NCBI RefSeq assembly: GCF_000706765.1
Contig: NZ_CP006018.1
Span: 124,001 to 188,000 of the forward strand
Reading direction: 5' to 3'
DNA: 64,000 nucleotides
Origin: Bifidobacterium [indicum] DSM 20214 = LMG 11587
Lineage (GTDB): Bacteria; Actinomycetota; Actinomycetes; Actinomycetales; Bifidobacteriaceae
A program made the translations under genes and the position numbers. Below are positions 39,700 through 47,909 of this stretch, one piece after another (within the stretch, counting starts at the first letter, position 1; every line of letters begins with the position of its first letter). The notes below the pieces were generated by a model. The model was given only the letters and a program-made list of their open reading frames with translations, had not been told where the DNA came from and did no database searches.

Positions 39700-40752
39700 A
39701 TGGTCACACTTCAGGATGTCGCCCGGGCGGCAGGTGTTTCGATCGCGACGGCATCTTGGGCGGTCAATGACAACAAGAACGTCAGAATACCGGAATCCAC
39801 CAGACGCAAGGTGCGCAAGGTCGCCCAGGAGCTGGGGTACCGGCAGAATGCCATGGCCCGAAGTCTGGCGAGGGGTCAGTCTGACCTGATTGGTTTCATC
39901 AGTGATGGGGTCGCCACCTCCCCCTTTGCCGGGCAGGTCATTCAAGGGGCCCAGGATGAGGCCTGGCGCAACGGGAAGATTCTTCTGGTGGTGGACACCA
40001 ATGGTGATGCCGGGATGGAGCGTCGGGCCTGCTCCTTCATGCTGGAGCGGCAGGTGGAGGGGATTGCATACTCCTCCTGGGTCCATCATGCGGTTCGTCC
40101 GCCGCGGGATCTGGACAAGGTGAACTCGGTGCTGGTCAACTGCTTTGATTCGGAGGGGCGTTTCCCTGCCGTGGTCCCCGACGAGGTCCAGGGCGGTAGG
40201 GCGGCCACGGACCTTCTTCTCCAGGCCGGTCATCGGCGGATATCCTTCGTCAACGCCGTGGACCCCTCGCCGGCCTCGCAGGGCAGGCTACAGGGGTATC
40301 GCGATGCCCTGGCCGCTGCCGGTGTCGCTTATGACCCCAATCTTGTGATTCGTTGTGCCGCCGATCAGGAGGGTGGGTACGGAGTCGTCGAGCAGGTTCT
40401 GGCCTCCGGGGCCACGGCCGTTTTCTGCCACAATGACCGCACCGCCATGGGGCTTTTTGACGCCTTGCGTGAGCGCGGGCTTCATGTGCCCGAGGATCTG
40501 TCGGTGGTCGGCTTCGATAACCAGGAGATCATCTCCGCCCACCTGCATCCGGCCCTTTCCACGGTCGGGCTTCCCCAGTATGACCTGGGTGTTCTGGGAA
40601 TCAGGACCCTCCTTGAGAGGGGCGCGGAGGAAGGTGCCGAGGACGCTGAGGATGGAGAGGGCTCCGCTCTTGCCTATAAGCCCATCCGGGTCACCTGCCC
40701 AACGGTCGTGAGGCGTTCCATCCGCAATCTGGCACCGGTATCCGAGGTCTGA
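39700..40752 (+). CDS. LacI family transcriptional regulator 2
   Basis: A 350-aa regulator with helix-turn-helix TLQDVARAAGVSIATASWAV (3-22) and a sugar-binding effector domain. The recognition helix reads IATASWAVN, where most LacI proteins have a TVSRVLN-like sequence; the usual Arg is replaced by Trp. That fits with the different operator type TTAANCGNTTAA found next to it at 40832 and 42420. The start is the ATG at 39700, three codons inside a possible TTG. It probably controls the GH32 gene and the second transporter. Inducer unknown. Confidence 0.88.
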   Translation: MVTLQDVARAAGVSIATASWAVNDNKNVRIPESTRRKVRKVAQELGYRQNAMARSLARGQSDLIGFISDGVATSPFAGQVIQGAQDEAWRNGKILLVVDTNGDAGMERRACSFMLERQVEGIAYSSWVHHAVRPPRDLDKVNSVLVNCFDSEGRFPAVVPDEVQGGRAATDLLLQAGHRRISFVNAVDPSPASQGRLQGYRDALAAAGVAYDPNLVIRCAADQEGGYGVVEQVLASGATAVFCHNDRTAMGLFDALRERGLHVPEDLSVVGFDNQEIISAHLHPALSTVGLPQYDLGVLGIRTLLERGAEEGAEDAEDGEGSALAYKPIRVTCPTVVRRSIRNLAPVSEV

Positions 40753-40797
40753 CGCGGCCTGTCCATCTGCCGCCATTCGAGGGCCGACTCAGTTGAG

Positions 40798-40825
40798 TTG
40801 ACATTTGACGACCGCTATCTATAAT
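40798..40825 (+). promoter_or_regulatory. consensus sigma-70 promoter of the GH32 gene
   Basis: TTGACA (40798-40803), 16-nt spacer, TATAAT (40820-40825): both hexamers are perfect. The operator at 40832-40843 sits over the expected transcription start. Confidence 0.8.
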
Positions 40826-40831
40826 TGTTGC

Positions 40832-40843
40832 TTAATCGCTTAA
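40832..40843. promoter_or_regulatory. TTAANCGNTTAA operator 1
   Basis: TTAATCGCTTAA, symmetric in the outer four bases on each side and the central CG. A binding site here would block initiation from the consensus promoter. Confidence 0.65.
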
Positions 40844-40928
40844 ACGGTGTGAGGGGCCTAGTTCCCCGGTTGGCTGTTGAGGCGGATATCAAGTATTTCG
40901 GGTCCATGGTTGTACCGGAAAGGGCGCA

Positions 40929-42323
40929 ATGACGAAACTGTATTATCAATTCCCCGGCACCTGGTTCGGAGACTGCATGCCTTTCGGCAAGGGTGACGAG
41001 TTCTTCCTCTTCCATCAGAGGGATGACCGCGATCCCATTCCCTTCGGGCAGCCTTTCGGCTGGGCGCTGGCGACCACCAAGGACTTCGTCCACTACAAGG
41101 ACTGCGGTATCGCCATCCCCCGTGGGGGTGACGATGAGCAGGACCAGTTCATCTATGCAGGCAGCATCTTCCAGGGTGAGGGCCGCTACCATGCCTTCTA
41201 TACGGGGTACAACCGGGACTACCCGGCGCAGGGTAAGGCATCCCAGGTCCTCATGCATGCGGTAAGCGACGACCTCTATCACTGGACCAAAACCCAGGAT
41301 GCCCTGACCTTCACCCCCCAGGAGGGATACGATCCCGATGACTGGCGCGATCCCTGGGTAATCAGGGATGAGGAGAACGACAGGTACCTGCTGATTCTGG
41401 GGGCCCGTAAACAGGGGCCCAAGACCCGGCAGACCGGCCGGACGGTGGCCTTCACTTCGAAGGATCTTGAACACTGGACCTTCGAGGGTGATTTCTGGGC
41501 CCCGGACCTGTACACCATGCATGAAATGCCGGATCTCTTCAGGATCGGCGACTGGTGGTACCACATCGTGACCGAGTACAGCGACAAGCATGGCATGGTC
41601 TATCGGATGGCACGGGATCTTGAGGGGCCCTGGACGGCTCCGGTCGATGATGCCTTCGATGGCAGCGCCTACTACGCAGGCCGAACCTTCGAGCTCAACG
41701 GCAAGCGTGTTCTCTTCGGCTGGGTGGCCACCAAGGAGAACGACGATGATGCCGCCAACTATGAGTGGGGTGGCACCTTTGTGCCGCATCAGGTCTACCA
41801 GCGTCCTGATGGATCCCTCGGTGTGCAACCGGTGGATACGCTTTGGGATTCCTTCGCCGACCGCCGGTCCCTGCCCGATCTTGAGCTGCACTCCGATGGT
41901 GGCAGGACCGAGCAGGTCCTGGCTCGTGGATGCGGTGACCTGATCGCCCTGGAGGCGGACGTGCGCTTTTCCGAAGGTACGCGTTCCCTGGGGTTGCGGA
42001 TCTACGAGAACGAGGAAACCGGGGAATCCTATCAGTTCCACTTCAAGGTGGGGGAGAACCGCTACCTGTTCGAGGGCAATCCCAACTATCCCTGGTTCAC
42101 CAACATGAACATCGGCCTGGAGCGCCCCATTCAACTTGAGGCGGGCCGGGACTACCACCTGCAGCTTGTCGTTGACGACACCATCGCCACACTCTATGTG
42201 GATGGGGTGGCCCTCAACGCAAGGATGTACCACCACTATGGTGACAGCCTGGGTCTGTTCGTCACGGAAGGTGGCCTGCAGGTGTCCAACGTATCCGTAT
42301 CCACCAAACTGAAGGAGGGGTAA
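40929..42323 (+). CDS. GH32 family glycoside hydrolase (beta-fructosidase-like), divergent
   Basis: A cytoplasmic (no signal peptide) 464-aa enzyme with a five-bladed propeller and a C-terminal beta-sandwich from about residue 325. The three catalytic sites are recognisable: Asp15 in WFGDCMPFG where canonical enzymes have WMNDPNG, RDP at 140-142, and Glu199 in HEMPD where the canonical motif is ECPD. So the key acids are kept while the surrounding substrate-site residues differ from invertases and inulinases. The gene follows a consensus promoter with an overlapping operator and precedes transporter set 2, whose cargo is its likely substrate. Fructoside hydrolysis is likely; the exact linkage is open. 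Confidence 0.8.
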   Translation: MTKLYYQFPGTWFGDCMPFGKGDEFFLFHQRDDRDPIPFGQPFGWALATTKDFVHYKDCGIAIPRGGDDEQDQFIYAGSIFQGEGRYHAFYTGYNRDYPAQGKASQVLMHAVSDDLYHWTKTQDALTFTPQEGYDPDDWRDPWVIRDEENDRYLLILGARKQGPKTRQTGRTVAFTSKDLEHWTFEGDFWAPDLYTMHEMPDLFRIGDWWYHIVTEYSDKHGMVYRMARDLEGPWTAPVDDAFDGSAYYAGRTFELNGKRVLFGWVATKENDDDAANYEWGGTFVPHQVYQRPDGSLGVQPVDTLWDSFADRRSLPDLELHSDGGRTEQVLARGCGDLIALEADVRFSEGTRSLGLRIYENEETGESYQFHFKVGENRYLFEGNPNYPWFTNMNIGLERPIQLEAGRDYHLQLVVDDTIATLYVDGVALNARMYHHYGDSLGLFVTEGGLQVSNVSVSTKLKEG

Positions 42324-42345
42324 GACCCGGAGAAAAGCCGTCGGA

Positions 42346-42410
42346 GCCGGTGTCCGTCGATGAAGTCCGACACCGGCCCATCTCACACAGGCCGGCATCA
42401 GTGCCTGTGT
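42346..42410 (+). terminator. tandem hairpins after the GH32 gene
   Basis: GCCGGTGTC/GACACCGGC (42346-42354 with 42369-42377), then ACACAGGC/GCCTGTGT (42385-42392 with 42403-42410). Likely transcription end of the GH32 gene, just before the second operator. Confidence 0.5.
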
Positions 42411-42419
42411 CTATTTAGC

Positions 42420-42431
42420 TTAAGCGTTTAT
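42420..42431. promoter_or_regulatory. TTAANCGNTTAA operator 2
   Basis: TTAAGCGTTTAT, one base off the pattern TTAANCGNTTAA. It lies 70 nt before binding protein 2 and shares the core TTAAGCGWTTA with the GH32 operator read on the other strand. Confidence 0.6.
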
Positions 42432-42500
42432 TCATGACCATGACGGTCAGGAGTAATTCGCCCGATAAGGTAGTCGGTCACAAAAGTGATGGAGTGAATC

Positions 42501-43814
42501 ATGAGGAAAAGCATCAAAGCCCTGGCTGTCCTTGGGGTACTGACCATGTCTGTGAGCGGCCTGGCCGCCTGCGGTGGTTCCCAGGCCAGCGCCGACAAGG
42601 GGCACGTCTACTACTTGAGCGCCAAGCCCGAGCAGCAGGATGAATTCAAGGATCTGGCCAAGCAGTTCACCAAGGATACCGGCATACCGGTCGATGTGTC
42701 GGTGGCCTCTTCCGGCACCTACGAGCAGTCGCTCAAGAGCGAGCTGGCCAAGTCCAACGCCCCGACCATGTTCGATGTGGACAACAACGATTTCCAGAAC
42801 TGGTCCGGGTACTACAACGACATGTCCAAGACCGGCATCTACAAGGATCTGAAGAACCAGGACTTCGCTCTGAAGCTCGACAATAAGGTCATCGCGGTGC
42901 CCTACGTCATGGAGCGTTACGGAATCATCTACAACAAGTCCCTGATGAAGCAGTACTTCTCCGCAGACTGGTCCTCGATCAAGTCCATCGAGGAAATCGA
43001 TAACTTCAAGGCCCTGAAGACCGTCGCTGATGAGATTCAGGATCACAAGGACGCCCTTGGTGTCAAGGGTGCCTTCAGTTCGGCCGGTTTCGACTCCAGC
43101 TCCAGCAAGCGCTTCGGCGATCAGCTGGCCCACATCCCGGTCTATTACGAGTACAGGGATCAGAACACCGAGGAAGAGCCGCCGACCATCTCCGGCAAAT
43201 ACATGGACAACTTCAAGAACATCTTCGATCTCTACCTGAAGGACTCCACCACCAAGCCCTCCCAGCTTTCCAGCGCCACCATGGATGACTCCAACAGCGA
43301 GTTCTCCACAAAGCAGGCCGTATTCCTCCAGAACGGCTCCTGGGGGTATCCCCAGATCAAGGACCAGGATGTCCCCGACGAGGACATCGGTGTGCTCCCC
43401 ATCTATATGGGTGTACCCGGTGAGGAGAAGCAGGGTCTGACCGTCAGCTTCATGTACTTCGCCACCAACAACAAGTCCTCGGAGAAGGACAAGGAGGCCA
43501 CGAACCAGTTCCTCGATTACATCCTCAACAATGACGATGCCAGGAAGATCGTGACCGACGACATGGGCTTCGAAACCCCCTTCAAGTCCTACGAAAAGGC
43601 CGGCTTCAAGTCCAAGAACCCGGTCCAGCGCGCCAATGATGCCTATGCCAAGGCCGGCGACTACGACACGGTCATCCATCCTCTGCCCTCCGCCCAATGG
43701 GTGGCTTCGCTGAGCGACGCCATGCTGGAGTATGCCCAGGGGACCGGTGACTGGGCCAAGGTCAATACCGCCTTCGTGGACGGCTGGGCCACCGAGTACA
43801 AGACCACGCACTGA
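42501..43814 (+). CDS. sugar ABC transporter substrate-binding lipoprotein (set 2)
   Basis: 437 aa, signal peptide with lipobox GLAAC (Cys24). Mature start HVYYLSAKPEQQDEF mirrors binding protein 1, and the two align throughout, so they are paralogues. It is transcribed toward its permeases and separated from them by a strong hairpin at 43823-43863, which may leave more binding protein than permease, as is common. Expected to bind the oligosaccharide hydrolysed by the adjacent GH32 enzyme; this is inference from position. Confidence 0.88.
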   Translation: MRKSIKALAVLGVLTMSVSGLAACGGSQASADKGHVYYLSAKPEQQDEFKDLAKQFTKDTGIPVDVSVASSGTYEQSLKSELAKSNAPTMFDVDNNDFQNWSGYYNDMSKTGIYKDLKNQDFALKLDNKVIAVPYVMERYGIIYNKSLMKQYFSADWSSIKSIEEIDNFKALKTVADEIQDHKDALGVKGAFSSAGFDSSSSKRFGDQLAHIPVYYEYRDQNTEEEPPTISGKYMDNFKNIFDLYLKDSTTKPSQLSSATMDDSNSEFSTKQAVFLQNGSWGYPQIKDQDVPDEDIGVLPIYMGVPGEEKQGLTVSFMYFATNNKSSEKDKEATNQFLDYILNNDDARKIVTDDMGFETPFKSYEKAGFKSKNPVQRANDAYAKAGDYDTVIHPLPSAQWVASLSDAMLEYAQGTGDWAKVNTAFVDGWATEYKTTH

Positions 43815-43822
43815 GGAATCCA

Positions 43823-43863
43823 CCGGATCGGCCGTCCGGAGACTGTGCGGCCGGCCGATCCGG
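43823..43863 (+). terminator. intercistronic hairpin between binding protein 2 and its permeases
   Basis: CCGGATCGGCCG (43823-43834) pairs perfectly with CGGCCGATCCGG (43852-43863), followed by a short T-containing stretch. Either a partial terminator or an mRNA-stabilising stem. Confidence 0.6.
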
Positions 43864-43911
43864 ACTCCTCTTTATCGGGTGGTGTTTCATTGAGAAGATT
43901 GGGAGGTTCCC

Positions 43912-44766
43912 ATGATTTCCATGGTAGGTAAATCAATCAGGCGTTGGTGGGCGCTCTTCACCATCCCCACCCTGGCGGCTTTCGTCGTTGGATTCGTGGT
44001 GCCGTTCGTCATGGGTATCTGGCTGAGCCTGTGTCGGTTCACGACGGTGACCGACGCCTCCTTCATCGGTCTGGGGAACTACTCCCAGGCCATCTCGGAT
44101 CCGGAGTTCTGGCATTCGATGCTCTATACGCTGGCCTTCACCGTCGTGACCACCGTCATCATCAACGTTCTGGGATTCGCTGTGGCCTACATGCTGACCA
44201 AGGCCATCCGGGGGGCCAACATCTTCAGGTCGGTCTTCTTCATGCCCAACCTGATAGGCGGCATCATCCTGGGGTATATCTGGCTGCTCCTGCTCAATGG
44301 GGTCCTCGGCAGGTGGGGGCGTTCCATCACCTACTCGGGGGTATATGGCTTCTGGGGCATGGTCATGCTCTACTGCTGGCAGCAGATAGGCTACATGATG
44401 ATCATCTACATAGCCGGGTTGCAGTCCCTGCCGGGTGACGTGATCGAGGCCGCCTCGGTCGACGGGGCCAATGGACGGCAGCGTCTGTTCCATATCACCC
44501 TGCCGCTGATGATGCCCTCCATCACGGTGTGCACCTTCCTGACCATGACCAACGGCTTCAAGATGTTCGACCAGAACCTGGCCCTGACCAACGGCGCCCC
44601 CTCCAATACCTCCGAATTGCTGGCCCTGAACATCTACCGGACCTTCTACGGACGGACGGGCTTCGAGGGTGTGGGGCAGGCCAAGGCCGTGATCTTCTTC
44701 GTGATCGTGGCCATCATCGCGGTCATTCAGAACCGACTCACCACCAGTAAGGAGGTGGCGGCATGA
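43912..44766 (+). CDS. sugar ABC transporter permease (MalF-type), set 2
   Basis: 284 aa, six hydrophobic segments, EAA loop EAASVDGANGRQRLFHITLP. Very similar to 37153-38028, including the shared NIFRSVFFMPNLIGGIILGY. GGGAGG lies 8 nt upstream of the ATG. It overlaps the next permease by 4 nt (ATGA). Like set 1 it lacks a linked ATP-binding gene. Confidence 0.9.
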   Translation: MISMVGKSIRRWWALFTIPTLAAFVVGFVVPFVMGIWLSLCRFTTVTDASFIGLGNYSQAISDPEFWHSMLYTLAFTVVTTVIINVLGFAVAYMLTKAIRGANIFRSVFFMPNLIGGIILGYIWLLLLNGVLGRWGRSITYSGVYGFWGMVMLYCWQQIGYMMIIYIAGLQSLPGDVIEAASVDGANGRQRLFHITLPLMMPSITVCTFLTMTNGFKMFDQNLALTNGAPSNTSELLALNIYRTFYGRTGFEGVGQAKAVIFFVIVAIIAVIQNRLTTSKEVAA

Positions 44767-45599
44767 GCGGCAAGGTCAAGCACTCCTGGCTCTGGACCCT
44801 TTTCTTCACCCTGGTGTCCCTGCTGTGGATATTCCCCATCGTTCTGGTGGTCATCAACTCGTTCAAGAACAAGGCCTACATATCCCGTGATGCCTTTTCC
44901 ATACCGACCGGACGGGCCTTCGTCGGCTTCCAGAACTACACCAGGGGAGTGGACCGGACCAATCTCCTGGCCAGCTTCGGTTGGACGGTCGTGGTGACCG
45001 TCGGTTCCGTCCTCCTGATCCTGCTCTGCACCTCCATGTGCGCCTGGTGGATCGTCAGGGTCAACAACTGGGCCGCCAAAGGCTTGTATCTGCTCTTCCT
45101 CTTCAACATGATCGTGCCCTTCCAGATGGTCATGTTCACGCTTTCCAAGCTCGCAGACATGTTGGGGCTCAATACCCCCTGGGGTCTTTGGATTGTATAT
45201 CTGGGGTTCGGTGCGGGTCTGGCCGTCTTCATCTTCACCGGTGTCATCAAGGGCATACCCCAGGAGCTGGAGGAATCGGCCATGATTGATGGCGCCAGCA
45301 TCCCGAGAACCTTCTTCGGCATCGTGGTTCCGATTATGAAGCCGTCGATTGTGTCGGTGGCGATTTTGGAGGCCATGTGGATTTGGAATGACTTCCTGTT
45401 GCCGTATCTGACGTTGGATATGCGCAGGTACAAGACGATGAGTATCGCCATCCAGTATCTGAAGGGCGGGTACGGCAGTGTCGACATGGGTGCGATGATG
45501 GGTTGCCTGGTCCTGGCCATCATCCCGATCGTGGTCTTCTATCTGATCTGCCAGAAGTACATCATCAAGGGAGTCCTCGCAGGAGCCGTCAAAGGCTGA
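44763..45599 (+). CDS. sugar ABC transporter permease (MalG-type), set 2
   Basis: 278 aa, same length as the set 1 paralogue. EAA loop EESAMIDGASIPRTFFGIVVP. The last 88 codons (45333-45601) are identical at DNA level to set 1, and another ~90-bp identical run encodes the segment around SMCAWWIVRVNN. Elsewhere the genes differ at many third positions, so the identity looks like recent gene conversion rather than overall youth. Followed by a strong terminator. Confidence 0.9.
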   Translation: MSGKVKHSWLWTLFFTLVSLLWIFPIVLVVINSFKNKAYISRDAFSIPTGRAFVGFQNYTRGVDRTNLLASFGWTVVVTVGSVLLILLCTSMCAWWIVRVNNWAAKGLYLLFLFNMIVPFQMVMFTLSKLADMLGLNTPWGLWIVYLGFGAGLAVFIFTGVIKGIPQELEESAMIDGASIPRTFFGIVVPIMKPSIVSVAILEAMWIWNDFLLPYLTLDMRRYKTMSIAIQYLKGGYGSVDMGAMMGCLVLAIIPIVVFYLICQKYIIKGVLAGAVKG

Positions 45600-45601
45600 G
45601 C
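45333..45601 (+). repeat. 269-bp identical tract, copy 2
   Basis: Second copy of 38595-38863, separated from it by about 6.7 kb in direct orientation. Confidence 0.85.
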
Positions 45602-45620
45602 GGTTTCCTGGTTGGTGGTT

Positions 45621-45667
45621 CAAGGAGGGGCGGCCCCGGAGAATATCCCCGGGGCCGCCCCTCCTTG
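45621..45667. terminator. bidirectional terminator between permease set 2 and the GH13 gene
   Basis: A perfect 19-bp GC-rich stem (45621-45639 with 45649-45667) and a 9-nt loop, placed between two convergent genes. Confidence 0.8.
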
Positions 45668-45686
45668 AACTCTGTAACGGACCGTC

Positions 45687-47462
45687 TTATCGGTTCTCGC
45701 CCGCGGGGCGAAGAACCCAGGCGGTGGTGTCCTGGGGCAGTCGGCCGTTCTCAAGCGGACCGGATGTCAGGACCGGTTCGCCCTCGGGCAGGTCCACGGG
45801 CTCTTCCGAGAAGTTGGTCAGGCAGACCAGCTCCCCCGCTGCTCCGTTCATCGTCGCCGCACGCCGATAGGAGAGGATGCCGGCCTCCTGGGTCAGGGCC
45901 TGCACGGTGGTGTCCCCGGTCGGCGTGAGCAGCTGGGCGCGCAGTTGCAAGGCCCTGCGGTAGAGATTGAGCATGGACTCGGGGTCCTGATCCTCATGGT
46001 CCACTGCAAAGTCCTCGAACCATAGCGGCTGGGGCAGGTGGGGGTCTGCGCAGTCCGAACCATCGGAGCGTTTGGCGGGCGAGAACCCGAAGGATGCACC
46101 CTGTCCGAAGGCAGGATCCCAGTCGCTCGGTGCGGGCTTGTCCCCCGCCTCCCAGGGAAGGGGAACCCTGCAACCGTCACGGCCTTTTTCGATATACTGC
46201 CGGCTGGTCCGGTGCGGAGTGGGGTCCTCCAGGCGGTCCCAGGGGATATCGGGAACCTCGAACAGACCCAGCTCCTCGCCCTGGTAGATGTATACGGAGC
46301 CGGGCAGGGCTGCTTCCAGCGCGAATCCGGCCCTGGCCCGCTTGGTTCCGAGGGGCCGATCCTCCCTGTAGGACTGCCCGTTTCGCAGGAGCCAGTCCTT
46401 GCCCAGCTGGTGGTAGTTGACGCTGTCGACCTGGGGAAGGGCGTAGCGGGTGGCCTGCCTGATCACGTCGTGGTTGCTCATGACCCAGGTGGTGGTCGAT
46501 CCCGATTCGTCGGCCGAGACCAGGCCCTCATCGATGGCCCGGTAGAGGGCATCGCACTCCCAGTTGGCCTTGGCGAACTCGAAGTTGAATACCTGCCCAA
46601 GCTCCTCCTCGGATGCATAGAGGTGCTGATGTTCGGGCACGACCCATGCCTCGCCCACCGCGAACCGGTGGGGCTGGTACTCGTTGAACACCTGCCGCCA
46701 CTCCCGATATATCTCGTGTACGTCGGGCCTGTCCCAGAGGGGGTGCTCGTAGTTGTGGTATTCGGACTGCTGCTGGATGGGCCAACGGTCCAGTTCCGCC
46801 AGTGGCCTGCTGTCCAGGTCCTTGGCCAGACCATGCGCCACGTCGATGCGGAAACCATCGGTGCCGTGATCCGACCAGAAGCGGAACACGTCCTTGAATT
46901 CCTCGTGGACATCAGGGTTCTTCCAGTTCAGGTCCGGCTGTTCCTTGGCGAAGATGTGCAGATACCACTCGCCGTCGTCGACCTGCTCCCAGGCCGATCC
47001 GCCGAAGAGCGACATCCACCCGTTCGGGGGCAGCTCGCCGTGCTCCCCCCTGCCCTTGCGGAAGATGTAGCGATCTCGTTCCGCGGAGCCCGCCCCTGCG
47101 GCCAGGGCCTGGCGGAACCACTTGTGCTGGTCCGAGGTGTGGTTGGGGACTATGTCGACGATGATCTTGAGTCCGGAATCGTGGGCGGCCTGGACCATCT
47201 GGTCGAAGTCGTCCATGGTGCCGAGCCGAGGGTCCACGTTCTTGTAATCCATCACGTCGTAGCCGCCGTCGGCCAGTTCGGAGGGGTAGAAGGGGGAGAG
47301 CCACACGGCATCAACCCCCAGGTCCTTCAGATACCCCATCTTCTCGGTGACTCCGCGGATGTCGCCGATTCCGTCGCCGTTCACGTCCTTGAAGCTCCGC
47401 GGGTATATCTGGTATACGACTGCCTGCTTCCACCAGTCATCGCTGAGGTTATTGTCTGTCAT
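45687..47462 (-). CDS. GH13 alpha-glucosidase 2
   Basis: A cytoplasmic 591-aa alpha-glucosidase. GH13 regions: DIVPNHTS (103-110), GFRIDVAHG with nucleophile Asp207, VGEAWV with acid/base Glu271, and MSNHD with Asp332. The GEAWV and DVAHG signatures differ from the GH13 enzyme at 7865-9775 and resemble actinobacterial maltose/sucrose-type alpha-glucosidases. The ATG at 47462 has GGAGG 9 nt upstream; the longer frame would read through the likely promoter. LacI-type operators at 47519 and 47656 suggest co-regulation with transporter set 1. Confidence 0.9.
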   Translation of the reverse strand: MTDNNLSDDWWKQAVVYQIYPRSFKDVNGDGIGDIRGVTEKMGYLKDLGVDAVWLSPFYPSELADGGYDVMDYKNVDPRLGTMDDFDQMVQAAHDSGLKIIVDIVPNHTSDQHKWFRQALAAGAGSAERDRYIFRKGRGEHGELPPNGWMSLFGGSAWEQVDDGEWYLHIFAKEQPDLNWKNPDVHEEFKDVFRFWSDHGTDGFRIDVAHGLAKDLDSRPLAELDRWPIQQQSEYHNYEHPLWDRPDVHEIYREWRQVFNEYQPHRFAVGEAWVVPEHQHLYASEEELGQVFNFEFAKANWECDALYRAIDEGLVSADESGSTTTWVMSNHDVIRQATRYALPQVDSVNYHQLGKDWLLRNGQSYREDRPLGTKRARAGFALEAALPGSVYIYQGEELGLFEVPDIPWDRLEDPTPHRTSRQYIEKGRDGCRVPLPWEAGDKPAPSDWDPAFGQGASFGFSPAKRSDGSDCADPHLPQPLWFEDFAVDHEDQDPESMLNLYRRALQLRAQLLTPTGDTTVQALTQEAGILSYRRAATMNGAAGELVCLTNFSEEPVDLPEGEPVLTSGPLENGRLPQDTTAWVLRPAGENR

Positions 47463-47518
47463 TGCTGTTTTCCTCCTTGAAATCCAGTTGGGTTGACATG
47501 CGAGGGTGCCCCGACTGC

Positions 47519-47532
47519 TGACAACGATATCA
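47519..47532. promoter_or_regulatory. LacI-type operator upstream of GH13 gene 2
   Basis: TGACAACGATATCA fits TGNNANCGNTNNCA exactly and lies 57 nt before the GH13 start codon. Confidence 0.65.
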
Positions 47533-47655
47533 AGTGCTATACCCATCCAGGAAGCAGCGGTGTGGAGTCTCCATGATTTATCTATTTACTGGCTATGCTC
47601 GCCCATTTGCAATCTGGAATGCAATCTGGAATTCAGCAACCGTGGCTATTCCTAC

Positions 47656-47669
47656 TGCAAACGTTGTCT
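47656..47669. promoter_or_regulatory. distal LacI-type operator, GH13/dnaK intergenic region
   Basis: TGCAAACGTTGTCT shares TGCAAACGTT with the site at 34312. It is about 124 nt from the GH13-proximal site, so looping is possible. The rest of this 447-bp region holds no gene other than the dnaK control sites. Confidence 0.5.
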
Positions 47670-47733
47670 ATTACAGAAAATCGACCTGGGAGGAGTCGTT
47701 TCCGGGAGGACTGGTGAAAGGCGGGAATAATAT

Positions 47734-47766
47734 TTGCGCAAGGAAGTTGAGTGATGTAGGCTCAAG
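47734..47766 (+). promoter_or_regulatory. dnaK promoter overlapped by a HAIR (HspR) element
   Basis: TTGCGC (47734-47739), 17-nt spacer, TAGGCT (47757-47762) as a plausible promoter. GTTGAGT-N7-GCTCAAG (47746-47766) matches the HAIR consensus CTTGAGT-N7-ACTCAAG with one mismatch in each half and covers the -10. This is the expected operator for the HspR encoded at the operon's end. Confidence 0.75.
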
Positions 47767-47909
47767 TTTCGGAGTGGTCAGGTTGGCTGCTTGCCGGGAC
47801 CGACGCGAGTCGGCCATCGGGACCACGAACGAAGCGCGAGTGGAAAACGTAGAAGACACCTGGTGCAGGGCATGGGTCCTGTACCGGAACTCATCAGGAG
47901 GTCATGAGT

